Source: UBA3103 sp002365855 (GTDB taxonomy: Bacteria; Bacillota; Desulfotomaculia; Desulfotomaculales; Pelotomaculaceae). Taken from it: a DNA stretch of 16,075 nt. Location of the stretch: contig DAOURR010000054.1 in assembly GCA_030627625.1 (NCBI GenBank), positions 1-16,075 of the forward strand, read 5' to 3'. The translations under genes and the position numbers were made by a program. Below the pieces are notes generated by a model. That model was given only the letters and a program-made list of their open reading frames with translations. It had not been told where the DNA came from and made no database searches. Numbering within the stretch: position 1 is the first letter of the stretch; each line of letters begins with the position of its first letter. This document shows, piece by piece, positions 1 to 6,019 of the stretch.

Positions 1-47
1 CTCCAGGGAGGCTTTTTTGACCAATTCTCTACTTGGCATAATGCCCC
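1..47. repeat. Terminal direct repeat, left copy
   Basis: These 47 bases are identical to the last 47 bases of the window (16029-16075). They lie inside the coding sequence of an aminodeoxychorismate lyase-like protein. An exact terminal repeat of this length is what a short-read assembler leaves when a contig closes on itself, or when both ends stop in the same repeated sequence. Confidence 0.95.
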
Positions 48-142
48 TTGTGGAAATAGAAGGGCATCCTGTGGGAAACGGCTTACCCGGCCCCCTGACT
101 TCCCACCTCCGCCATCATTATATGGATCTACTCAGCAAATAA
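2..142 (+). CDS. pabC: 3' end of aminodeoxychorismate lyase-like gene (class IV PLP aminotransferase fold), partial
   Basis: The frame entering at base 2 reads SREAFLTNSLLGIMPL and then a short C-terminal tail to a TAA at 140-142. The segment with FLTNSLLGIMP is the conserved C-terminal motif of 4-amino-4-deoxychorismate lyase and related class IV PLP enzymes. PabC converts aminodeoxychorismate to p-aminobenzoate and pyruvate for folate synthesis. Only about 46 residues are visible here. The upstream part is found, in the same frame, at the other end of the window (15757-16075), and the two join through the shared 47 bases. The next gene is the biotin operon with its own promoters, so no shared function is implied. 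The family call is fairly sure; PabC versus branched-chain aminotransferase is less sure. Confidence 0.65.
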   Translation, partial: SREAFLTNSLLGIMPLVEIEGHPVGNGLPGPLTSHLRHHYMDLLSK

Positions 143-161
143 AAGCTCCATGCTGCTTTTA
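140..161 (+). terminator. Weak hairpin after the pabC-like gene
   Basis: TAAAAGC (140-146) pairs with GCTTTTA (155-161) around an 8-base loop. It begins at the pabC-like stop codon. The stem is 7 bp but mostly A-T, and no long T tract follows, so it is only a candidate terminator. Confidence 0.25.
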
Positions 162-187
162 GTTGTACACATAAACTTAAAAACCAT

Positions 188-219
188 AAGTTAACCAAAA
201 TAAAATTTATGGTTTACAT
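188..219 (+). promoter_or_regulatory. BirA operator 1 (upstream)
   Basis: AAGTTAACC (188-196), 14 bases, then GGTTTACAT (211-219). This matches the known BirA operator architecture of TTGTTAACC / GGTTAACAA type half-sites separated by 14-15 bp. BirA is the biotin protein ligase that represses biotin genes when loaded with biotinoyl-AMP. The right half-site contains TTTACA, usable as the -35 of promoter P1. A perfect 9-bp inverted repeat (AAACCATAA 181-189, TTATGGTTT 207-215) overlaps the site. Confidence 0.78.
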
Positions 220-242
220 TTTTTTCGTCCTTCTGTTAAAAT
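213..242 (+). promoter_or_regulatory. Candidate promoter P1 of the biotin operon
   Basis: TTTACA (213-218), an 18-bp spacer and TAAAAT (237-242) fit a sigma-70/sigma-A promoter, differing from consensus at one base in each box. The -35 lies inside the right half of BirA operator 1, so bound BirA should block it. Transcription would start near 249 and run into bioW. Confidence 0.5.
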
Positions 243-272
243 AAAAAGAAGCGGGGTATGTTTTTGTCCACA

Positions 273-304
273 TTGTAAACCCAAAACATATTAATGGTTG
301 ACAA
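273..304 (+). promoter_or_regulatory. BirA operator 2 (proximal)
   Basis: TTGTAAACC (273-281), a 14-bp spacer and GGTTGACAA (296-304) form a near-perfect BirA operator; the half-sites are inverted repeats except for one base (TTGTAAACC versus TTGTCAACC on the complement). It lies 65 bp upstream of the bioW start. The right half-site contains a perfect TTGACA -35 box. This is the better of the two operators and is strong evidence that the downstream operon is biotin-repressed. Confidence 0.88.
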
Positions 305-326
305 TTTAGCGCAGAACTTTTTAACT
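298..326 (+). promoter_or_regulatory. Candidate promoter P2 of the biotin operon
   Basis: Consensus TTGACA (298-303) is followed after 17 bp by TTAACT (321-326), a weak -10. The -35 is embedded in BirA operator 2. A more A-T-rich TAAAAT at 327-332 is too far from the -35 (23 bp). Start site expected near 333, leaving a leader of about 36 nt before bioW. Confidence 0.55.
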
Positions 327-368
327 TAAAATGATAAATGACCCTGATTTTCAAGTGGGGGGTAAAGA

Positions 369-1208
369 ATGGGCCATCTTTACAGCGTAAAAATGCGCGC
401 GGCGCAGGGCGGGCCGCACGAAGGGGGCGGTAAGCACATTTCAGGAGCGGAGCGGATTGTTTCGGCGGCGGAAGTGGCGGATACCGCCGGGCAGCTGGTA
501 CAGCGGGCTCAGGGGCACGAGCGGGGCAGGCCGGATTTTATCAATATTAAAATAGAAGCACTGGCCGGCGAAGACATAAGGGAATTAACTTCTCTCCCTG
601 TTTACACATTACATGCCAGTGATTGCGGGGAAGGGCTCCTGCTCGCCGGAAAATTGCTTGGGCTCGCCGGGATCGAGCCGGACGTGGCTCAACAGGCGAT
701 GAAATATCTAAATGGTGGAGGTAATATGCGTGGCGCCATCCTGCTTGACGTCCGTACGGGGCGCCGTCTTGAGCCAGATGCAAGCAGGGGGGTACGGGTG
801 GTCTACATGGACTACCACCCTTTAATGGTGGAGGAACTGGCGCAAAAACTGGCCATGTACGATCTTAACAATAACCACGTGCGGGAGGCTCTCTGCCTGG
901 CCACCAAGGTGGTGTCCATACCGTCTATAGTAGCCGAACTGTGCTGGTCGGACGACCCCTCATACACCGCCGGTTACGTAGCTTCGGCCGGACTTGGCTA
1001 CTTGCGCCTAAAACACTTAAAGGAAAAGGGCTGTGAGCGGGGCGGCAGAGTGTTCTTTTTTGATCCCTGCTGCGGCCAGTTGGAAGAAGCAGTCAGGCGC
1101 CTTGAGAAAGAGCCTTGTCTGATCACCAGGCTGGGCACGATCAGCGGCGAGATGTCTTTCGATGAATTTAAAAATATCATATATGCTAAAGGAGCGCCGG
1201 GCAATTGA
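369..1208 (+). CDS. bioW: 6-carboxyhexanoate-CoA ligase (pimeloyl-CoA synthetase) BioW
   Basis: BioW activates free pimelate with ATP and CoA to pimeloyl-CoA, the substrate of BioF, in the cytoplasm. The protein (279 aa) carries the family signatures YSVKMRAAQGG and HEGGGKHISGAER in the first 30 residues, RGRPDFINIKIE near 53-64, NMRGAILLDVRTGRR near 118-132, and the strongly conserved VAELCWSDDPSYTAGYVA segment near 188-205. It is about 20 residues longer than B. subtilis BioW (about 259 aa) because of a C-terminal extension. The ATG at 369 follows a G-rich SD (357-363). The stop overlaps the bioF start by 4 bases. It is the first gene after the BirA operators. Having BioW rather than BioC/BioH means this organism makes biotin from free pimelate. 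Confidence 0.96.
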   Translation: MGHLYSVKMRAAQGGPHEGGGKHISGAERIVSAAEVADTAGQLVQRAQGHERGRPDFINIKIEALAGEDIRELTSLPVYTLHASDCGEGLLLAGKLLGLAGIEPDVAQQAMKYLNGGGNMRGAILLDVRTGRRLEPDASRGVRVVYMDYHPLMVEELAQKLAMYDLNNNHVREALCLATKVVSIPSIVAELCWSDDPSYTAGYVASAGLGYLRLKHLKEKGCERGGRVFFFDPCCGQLEEAVRRLEKEPCLITRLGTISGEMSFDEFKNIIYAKGAPGN

Positions 1209-2374
1209 ATTTCCTTACAGAAGAACTAGAAGAACTGCATAGGAAAGACCTTCACCGGCGGATGCGGCGGCTGGATAGTCCTCAGGGGGCCAGGACGGTT
1301 ATAGAAGGTAAGGAATGCATTCTTCTTTCATCCAACAACTACCTGGGCCTGACTGAGCACCCGGTAGTAAAGGAGGCGGCAAAGCTGGCCGTCGACAACT
1401 GGGGAGCCGGCGCCGGCGGTTCACGCCTGACCACGGGCAATTACGCGCTGCACGAGGAGCTGGAGCAGGAAATTTCCCATTTTAAAGGGACGGAAAGCGC
1501 GATAGTCTTCGGCACCGGTTACGCGGCCAATCTAGGGGTGATCCAGGCGCTGGCCGGCAGGGGCGACGCAGTGCTGAGCGATGAGCTGAACCACGCCAGT
1601 ATCATAGACGGCTGCCGCCTCAGCCAGGCGGGTGTTAAAGTCTATCGCCACAGGGACACGGAACACTTGGAAGAAATGTTGAGGCAGGTGCAGGGGTACC
1701 GCCGCCGCCTGATCGTCACTGACGGCGTGTTCAGCATGGATGGCGACCTGGCGCCACTGCCAAAAATCGCGGCGCTGGCGGAGCGGTACGGCGCTTTTGT
1801 CATGGTGGATGACGCCCACGCCACCGGGGTTTTGGGCGGGCGCGGCGCGGGCACGGTAGATCATTTCAGCCTGGAGGGCAGGGTACAGGTACAAATGGGG
1901 ACTCTGAGCAAGGCCCTGGGCAGCTCCGGAGCTTACGTGGCCGGGACGCATGAACTAATCGACTACCTGAGAAACATGGGCAGGAGTTTTATCTTTTCAA
2001 CCGCCCCGCCGCCGGCGGCTATGGGCGCCGCCCTGGCCGCCGTCCGCCTGGTGGAACGGCAGCCGGAAATCAGGACGCGGCTATGGAGAAATGCCCGTTA
2101 TCTCCGGACGAGCCTGGATAAAATGGGATATATAGTGCCGGCCGAAGATTCCCCCATCATCCCCGTTTTTATTGGGGACGCGGCCAAGACCATGTATCTG
2201 TCGCAGGCTTTGCTGGAAGAAGGTGTTTTTGCCCCGGGAATCCGGCCGCCGACAGTACCGCAGGGGACGAGCAGGATCAGGGTTACGGTTATGGCAGTCC
2301 ATACCCGGGAAGACCTGGACCAGGCGCTGTCGGCCTTTGCCCGGGCGGGCAAACGGGCCGGGATATTCTCCTAA
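1205..2374 (+). CDS. bioF: 8-amino-7-oxononanoate synthase BioF
   Basis: BioF is a PLP enzyme of the alpha-oxoamine synthase family that condenses pimeloyl-CoA with L-alanine to 8-amino-7-oxononanoate (KAPA). At 389 aa it is full length. Visible features are LLSSNNYLGLT (41-50), GGSRLTTGNY, the cofactor-binding VDDAHATGVLG with Asp203 and His205, and the PLP-binding Lys236 in MGTLSKALGSSGAYV. The start is a TTG at 1205 inside the bioW stop (TTGA overlap), served by AAAGGAG at 1188-1194, which implies translational coupling. It takes the BioW product directly. A 254-nt gap follows before the fab-like genes. Close relatives include 2-amino-3-ketobutyrate CoA ligase, but the biotin context settles the call. 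Confidence 0.95.
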   Translation: MNFLTEELEELHRKDLHRRMRRLDSPQGARTVIEGKECILLSSNNYLGLTEHPVVKEAAKLAVDNWGAGAGGSRLTTGNYALHEELEQEISHFKGTESAIVFGTGYAANLGVIQALAGRGDAVLSDELNHASIIDGCRLSQAGVKVYRHRDTEHLEEMLRQVQGYRRRLIVTDGVFSMDGDLAPLPKIAALAERYGAFVMVDDAHATGVLGGRGAGTVDHFSLEGRVQVQMGTLSKALGSSGAYVAGTHELIDYLRNMGRSFIFSTAPPPAAMGAALAAVRLVERQPEIRTRLWRNARYLRTSLDKMGYIVPAEDSPIIPVFIGDAAKTMYLSQALLEEGVFAPGIRPPTVPQGTSRIRVTVMAVHTREDLDQALSAFARAGKRAGIFS

Positions 2375-2628
2375 TGCAGGGCGTTATCTCGGTTTACTCC
2401 AGTGCTACGAGCCGACAGCACTGTGGCTCGCTTCGGGCAAAACTGGGCCGCCTTCAACTCACCATCCTGGTTCGGTGAAGGCTGGCGCGGACGTCCATGT
2501 CAACGCCCCCAATTTTGCATCCTCACTTCGCCGAGTGCTGTTACCGGCGCTCCGCAAGTCGTTCACTAGGGATAACACCCTGCCTCAACATCAAATTTAC
2601 TGAGTATCTACAAAGGAGAGCACTTTAT
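2375..2628 (+). other. Structured intercistronic region between bioF and the fabZ-like gene
   Basis: No convincing protein is encoded in these 254 bases. They contain several strong inverted repeats. CAGTGCT 2400-2406 pairs with AGCACTG 2417-2423, and CGAGCC 2408-2413 pairs with GGCTCG 2425-2430; these two stems interleave and exclude each other. GCCGCCTTCA 2447-2456 pairs with TGAAGGC-T-GGC 2476-2486 (10 bp, one bulge). CGCCG near 2530 can pair with CGGCG near 2545. All other genes of the operon's first half are packed much more tightly. It could be a regulatory leader, an RNA processing site, or a decayed or dispersed repeat element; the sequence alone does not decide. Confidence 0.45.
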
Positions 2629-3096
2629 ATGGATCAAGCGCAAATTGAGGCGGTGATCCCTCACCGGCCCCCTTTTCTCCTGGTGGACAAGATCATTGAA
2701 TTAGCGCCGGGAAGGCACGCCGTCGGCTTAAAAAAGGTATGCGATAATGATAGCTGTCTTTTAGCTCTCTGTAATGTAAAACGGATAATGTCCGGCGCAC
2801 TGCTGCTGGAGGCGATGGCGCAGGTAGGGGCTGTGGCCGTTTTAAGTCACCCCGAACACCGCGGCAAGATCACTTTAATGACAGGGATAGAAAACGCCCG
2901 CTTTTACAGGTACGTGTTGCCGGGGGAAGAAGTCCGTATAGAGGCTGAGATTGTGACAATGAAGAAAAAATTCGGCAAGAGAAGATGCCAGGCAATAGTG
3001 GAGGGGGATGTCGTTGCCGAAGCAGATCTGCTTTTTGTGCTGTTGGAAGCGGCCGCTATGGAAAGGGAGGTGAGTGGGCGTGATACAGGATCGTAA
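2629..3096 (+). CDS. FabZ-like hotdog protein lacking the catalytic histidine
   Basis: The 155-aa protein resembles 3-hydroxyacyl-ACP dehydratase FabZ, which removes water from beta-hydroxyacyl-ACP in type II fatty acid synthesis. IPHRPPFLLVDKI (10-22) and IMSGALLLEAMAQVG (53-67) match the family, and the active-site acid is present as Glu61. However, the GHFPG loop is replaced by ALCNV (46-50), so the position of the catalytic His, 14 residues before the Glu, is Leu47. The nucleotide reading frame is continuous there, so a frameshift does not explain it. The ATG at 2629 is chosen because AAAGGAGAG (2612-2620) sits 8 bases upstream; an in-frame ATG at 2497 has no SD and its extension is not protein-like. 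The 3' end overlaps the fabG-like gene. It may be a non-catalytic subunit, a repurposed hotdog enzyme, or an inactive relic; the family assignment is firm, the activity is not. Confidence 0.8.
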   Translation: MDQAQIEAVIPHRPPFLLVDKIIELAPGRHAVGLKKVCDNDSCLLALCNVKRIMSGALLLEAMAQVGAVAVLSHPEHRGKITLMTGIENARFYRYVLPGEEVRIEAEIVTMKKKFGKRRCQAIVEGDVVAEADLLFVLLEAAAMEREVSGRDTGS

Positions 3097-3820
3097 AGTG
3101 GCATTGGTGACCGGCGCGTCCCGTGGTATAGGGGCGGCCATTGCCGGTAAACTGGCGCAGGATGGTTTTTCAATGGTAATAAATTATAAAAACAGCAGTG
3201 AGTCTGCCGGCACGCTGGCTCATTCCATCAATGAATCGGGCGGCCAGTCCCTGGCCATTCGTGCCGATGTGGCAAATTCCGGAGAAGTGGTAAAGATGGT
3301 GGGCGAAGTGATAGAGAGGTTCGGCCGCATCGATGTCCTGGTTAACAACGCCGGCGTTGTACGGGATACGCTGGTGCAGAACATGACTGAGGATGATTGG
3401 GATGAAGTAATCGACACAAATCTAAAGGGTGTCTTTATCTGCAGCAAGGCAGTTTTAAAGATAATGCGGAAACAGCGCTGGGGGCGAATTGTCAACATAT
3501 CTTCGATAGTGGGACAACAGGGCCGCAGGGGGCAGGCCAATTATGCTGCGGCCAAGGCGGGCGTAATTGCTTTCTCCAAGTCCCTGGCTTTAGAGTTGGC
3601 TCCCTGGCAGGTGACTGTTAACGTGGTAGTGCCGGGCTATACCGAGACCGGCATGACAGGGGGCCTGCCGGAACGGGCCAAAGCAAAAATCCTCGAGCAG
3701 ATACCCTTGGGCCGTCCTTGCAGCCCTGAAGATATCGCCAAAATGGTGTCTTGCCTAGTATCTCAAGACGCCGGATATATATCTGCACAGGTATTTAACG
3801 TCGACTGCCGGGTTGTATAA
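3080..3820 (+). CDS. 3-oxoacyl-ACP reductase-like short-chain dehydrogenase (FabG family)
   Basis: FabG reduces beta-ketoacyl-ACP with NADPH. The 246-aa protein has the Rossmann motif TGASRGIG (11-18), NNAG, the Asn in DTNLKGVF, the catalytic Ser in NISSIVG and the YAAAK Tyr/Lys pair, so the SDR active tetrad is complete. The C terminus reads FNVDCRVV where typical FabG has VDGG. I chose the GTG at 3080 because the strong SD GGGAGGTGA (3064-3072) is at proper spacing; a GTG at 3074 is too close to it. The gene overlaps the fabZ-like gene by 17 bases and is followed after 10 bases by the fabF-like gene. Its position inside a biotin operon suggests a role in making the pimelate chain rather than general lipid synthesis. 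Other SDR functions cannot be excluded. Confidence 0.85.
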   Translation: MIQDRKVALVTGASRGIGAAIAGKLAQDGFSMVINYKNSSESAGTLAHSINESGGQSLAIRADVANSGEVVKMVGEVIERFGRIDVLVNNAGVVRDTLVQNMTEDDWDEVIDTNLKGVFICSKAVLKIMRKQRWGRIVNISSIVGQQGRRGQANYAAAKAGVIAFSKSLALELAPWQVTVNVVVPGYTETGMTGGLPERAKAKILEQIPLGRPCSPEDIAKMVSCLVSQDAGYISAQVFNVDCRVV

Positions 3821-3830
3821 GGAGGCAGGC

Positions 3831-5093
3831 ATGCTAAACAGGGTGGTCGTTACCGGCCTGGGGGTGGTTTCACCCATCGGCACGGGTAAGGACAATTATG
3901 CAAAAGGTCTCTTCAGCGGTTTGAGCGGCGTCGAAAGGATCACGCTGTTTGACGCCTCGCAGTATACCACCAGGATTGCTGCGGAGGTAAAAGATTTTCA
4001 TCCATATCGAATAATTCCATGCCATCTTCTGGAGCAAACCGACAGGTTCGCTCATTTTGCCATGGCGGCTGCAAAAGAAGCTGTAGATGGCGCGGGGTTG
4101 GCGATGGAAGAGGAAGACCCGCTTAAAGTCGGCGTGCTCATAGGTACCGGCCGGGGCGGAATGTCCGCCATTGAGGAGATGTACCGGCTTTGGCAGGATG
4201 GCCGGGAAAATTTCTGTGGAACTTCGCTCTTTGCAAAATATTTTCCCGGTTCTGCGGCTACGGCAATCTCAATTATGCTGGGGGCCAGGGGTCCTAACAA
4301 TACCGTGATGGCTGCCTGCGCGTCCGGGACTATCGCCATCGGCAACGCTTTTCGCATTTTACAGCAGGGGGGGGCCGACGTAGTTATTGCGGGTGGATGC
4401 GAGGCCCCGCTGGCGCCCGGTCTGCTTGCCGGGGCTTGCGCCACCAGGGCCATGTCTACGTGTAACGACGATCCCCGGCGGGCCTGCCGCCCGTTCGACC
4501 TTGATCGTGACGGTTATGTAATGGGTGAGGGAGCCGGGGTGGTGGTGCTGGAAACCCTGGCACACGCCCGGGAACGCGGCGCAAGAGTGTATGGAGAAAT
4601 TGCCGGATACGGCGTCAATAGCGACGCCTACCACATTACCTCTCCTTTGCCCGACGGAACGGAACTGGCCCGTGCCATGAACGATGCCCTGCAGGAAGCC
4701 GGACTTGAACCCTCGCTTGTTGACTACTTAAATGCACACGGCTCCTCTACAGTGCTTAATGACAGATATGAGACCAGGGCTATAAAAAAGGTCTTTGGGC
4801 CTCATGCTTATCAACTCGCCGTCAGTTCCACCAAGTCTATGACCGGCCACATGATGGGCGCGGCTGGGGCGGTGGAGTTCATTGCATGTCTTCTGGCTTT
4901 GGAGCACCACCTGATTCCGCCCACTATCAATTATGAGAATCCCGATCCCGAATGCGACCTCGACTATGTGTCCAACCGGGCCAGAAAAAAAGAATTGCAC
5001 ATAACCATGTCCAATTCTTCTGGGTTCGGCGGCCATAACGCCAGCATCGTTGTTAAAAAGCAGAAAGCTTTGAGTCCGGATCAGAAGGCCTAG
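3831..5093 (+). CDS. 3-oxoacyl-ACP synthase II-like condensing enzyme (FabF family)
   Basis: FabF-type enzymes extend acyl-ACP by decarboxylative condensation with malonyl-ACP. This 420-aa protein has the full catalytic triad: Cys163 in MAACASGTIAIG, His in NAHGSSTVLND and His in STKSMTGHMMGAAG. The C-terminal GFGGHNAS motif is also typical. The ATG at 3831 follows AAGGAGGCA (3819-3826), which overlaps the fabG-like stop. Some loops differ from housekeeping FabF, for instance TSLFAKYFPG before the active-site Cys and AACASG in place of the usual TACATG. With the fabZ- and fabG-like genes it forms a mini fatty-acid module without ACP, FabD or enoyl reductase in the window. A role in pimelate assembly is inferred from the operon. 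Confidence 0.88.
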   Translation: MLNRVVVTGLGVVSPIGTGKDNYAKGLFSGLSGVERITLFDASQYTTRIAAEVKDFHPYRIIPCHLLEQTDRFAHFAMAAAKEAVDGAGLAMEEEDPLKVGVLIGTGRGGMSAIEEMYRLWQDGRENFCGTSLFAKYFPGSAATAISIMLGARGPNNTVMAACASGTIAIGNAFRILQQGGADVVIAGGCEAPLAPGLLAGACATRAMSTCNDDPRRACRPFDLDRDGYVMGEGAGVVVLETLAHARERGARVYGEIAGYGVNSDAYHITSPLPDGTELARAMNDALQEAGLEPSLVDYLNAHGSSTVLNDRYETRAIKKVFGPHAYQLAVSSTKSMTGHMMGAAGAVEFIACLLALEHHLIPPTINYENPDPECDLDYVSNRARKKELHITMSNSSGFGGHNASIVVKKQKALSPDQKA

Positions 5094-5126
5094 ATGGTTG
5101 CTGGTATTCCATGAAAACCATTTTTT
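5094..5126 (+). terminator. Weak terminator-like hairpin after the fabF-like gene
   Basis: ATGGTT (5094-5099) pairs with AACCAT (5116-5121) and is followed by a T run (5121-5126). An inner TGG/CCA pairing can extend the stem. It starts right after the fabF-like stop. The stem is short and A-T rich, so it may give only partial termination before bioD. Confidence 0.3.
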
Positions 5127-5177
5127 CTCAAGAAGGCCTATAAGCTATTACAGGTCCGCAGTAGTTAAGAAGTTATA

Positions 5178-5193
5178 CCGCCACGGTTGGCGG
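5178..5193 (+). promoter_or_regulatory. GC-rich hairpin next to the bioD ribosome binding site
   Basis: CCGCCA (5178-5183) and TGGCGG (5188-5193) form a perfect 6-bp stem with a CGGT loop. It ends 2 bases before the bioD SD (AAAGGGTGA, 5196-5204). It could influence ribosome access or be a processing end; no regulator is implied by the sequence. Confidence 0.4.
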
Positions 5194-5209
5194 AGAAAAG
5201 GGTGATTTT

Positions 5210-5923
5210 TTGGCAAAAGGGATTTTTGTGACCGGGACCGACACCGGAGTGGGCAAGACCGTTGTCACCGGTGGCCTGGCAGGGGTGCTCAGGAAAAACG
5301 GGTTCAAGGCGGCTGCCTTCAAGCCCGTGCAGTCCGGCGGGATTGAACGGGAAGGGGAACTGCTCTCCGAAGACGCCCAATTCTACCGGGTGGCGACCGG
5401 CCTGCCGTATTCCATCCGGGAACTGAACCCCTGTTGCTTTAAGCCCCCCCTTTCGCCCAATGTGGCCGCCCGGGTCTCCGGGCAGGTAATTGACCCGCTG
5501 GCACTGGCAGAAGCCTATTACCGCCTGGCCGCTGAAAATGACTTCGTCCTGGTGGAAGGGGCAGGGGGGCTATGCGTCCCCCTAGTGGATTACCACTTTA
5601 CCATGGCCGACCTGGCGCGGCTTTTGAATACCCCTTTGCTGGTGGTGGCGAGGCCGGGGCTGGGCACCATCAACCACACCGTCCTGACGGTGAAGTACGC
5701 TCAACAGTCAGGGATAAAGGTGAAGGGAATTATCATTAACGGCTACCGGGAAGATCAGGCCACCATGGCCGAGCGGACCAATCCCGAAGTTATCGAAGGA
5801 ATGACCGGAATTCCAATTCTGGGCATCGTGCCTTACCTGCCGGAGGTAAGCGTCGAATCGGGACGCACCGGTAACCTGGTTGAGGTAATTGATGAAAAGG
5901 TAGACTGGCGCGTGCTGATTTAA
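5210..5923 (+). CDS. bioD: Dethiobiotin synthetase BioD
   Basis: BioD closes the ureido ring of dethiobiotin from 7,8-diaminopelargonate, CO2 and ATP. The 237-aa protein, normal length for the family, has the P-loop GTDTGVGKT (9-17), the substrate-binding FKPVQSGG (38-45), and the conserved VEGAGGLCVPL segment near 115-125. NHTVLTVKYAQQ and the later nucleotide-binding segment around IIINGYR are also recognisable. The start is a TTG at 5210, 5 bases after AAAGGGTGA; no better ATG is near the P-loop. It is separated by 116 bases from the fabF-like gene and by 96 bases from bioA, both gaps carrying hairpins. The product feeds BioB. Confidence 0.95.
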   Translation: MAKGIFVTGTDTGVGKTVVTGGLAGVLRKNGFKAAAFKPVQSGGIEREGELLSEDAQFYRVATGLPYSIRELNPCCFKPPLSPNVAARVSGQVIDPLALAEAYYRLAAENDFVLVEGAGGLCVPLVDYHFTMADLARLLNTPLLVVARPGLGTINHTVLTVKYAQQSGIKVKGIIINGYREDQATMAERTNPEVIEGMTGIPILGIVPYLPEVSVESGRTGNLVEVIDEKVDWRVLI

Positions 5924-5939
5924 GGTAAATTACAGGAGG

Positions 5940-5993
5940 CACGGCTTATCTTAAGCGGCGTAGAGCACTGGAGCGAGCGGAGATAACGCCGTG
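5940..5993 (+). repeat. Large imperfect hairpin between bioD and bioA
   Basis: CACGGCTTATCT (5940-5951) pairs with AGATAACGCCGTG (5981-5993): 12 base pairs with one bulged C, around a 29-base loop. An AGGAGG at 5934-5939 lies directly in front but has no start codon at proper distance, while bioA has its own SD at about 6005-6012. The arrangement looks like a palindromic element placed between a former SD and its gene, or an intercistronic RNA structure. Confidence 0.55.
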
Positions 5994-6019
5994 ACTTAAA
6001 TAAACGGGGGAGAGAAGTT

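Noticed and set aside
1532..1951. 139-codon open frame on the minus strand inside bioF
   Set aside because: It is a GC-rich antisense shadow of a well-conserved gene, with no SD and no known motif.
2400..2430. H-type pseudoknot from the interleaved stems
   Set aside because: The loop that must cross the 7-bp stem is a single base, which is sterically unlikely; mutually exclusive hairpins are the simpler reading.
2172..2603. Open frame of 143 codons overlapping the end of bioF and the following gap
   Set aside because: It is out of frame with the clear bioF protein for most of its first half, is rich in Arg/Pro/Ser without any recognisable motif, and has no SD.
2497..2628. N-terminal extension of the fabZ-like gene from the ATG at 2497
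   Set aside because: The extra residues match nothing in the family, no SD precedes 2497, and a strong SD sits in front of the ATG at 2629.
2375..2628. A missing or decayed acyl carrier protein gene in the gap before the fab-like genes
   Set aside because: The length would fit, but no frame shows the DSL phosphopantetheine motif or an acidic helical composition.
4052..4453. 133-codon open frame on the minus strand inside the fabF-like gene
   Set aside because: Ala/Pro/Ser-rich antisense frame opposite conserved FabF motifs; typical shadow in GC-rich DNA.
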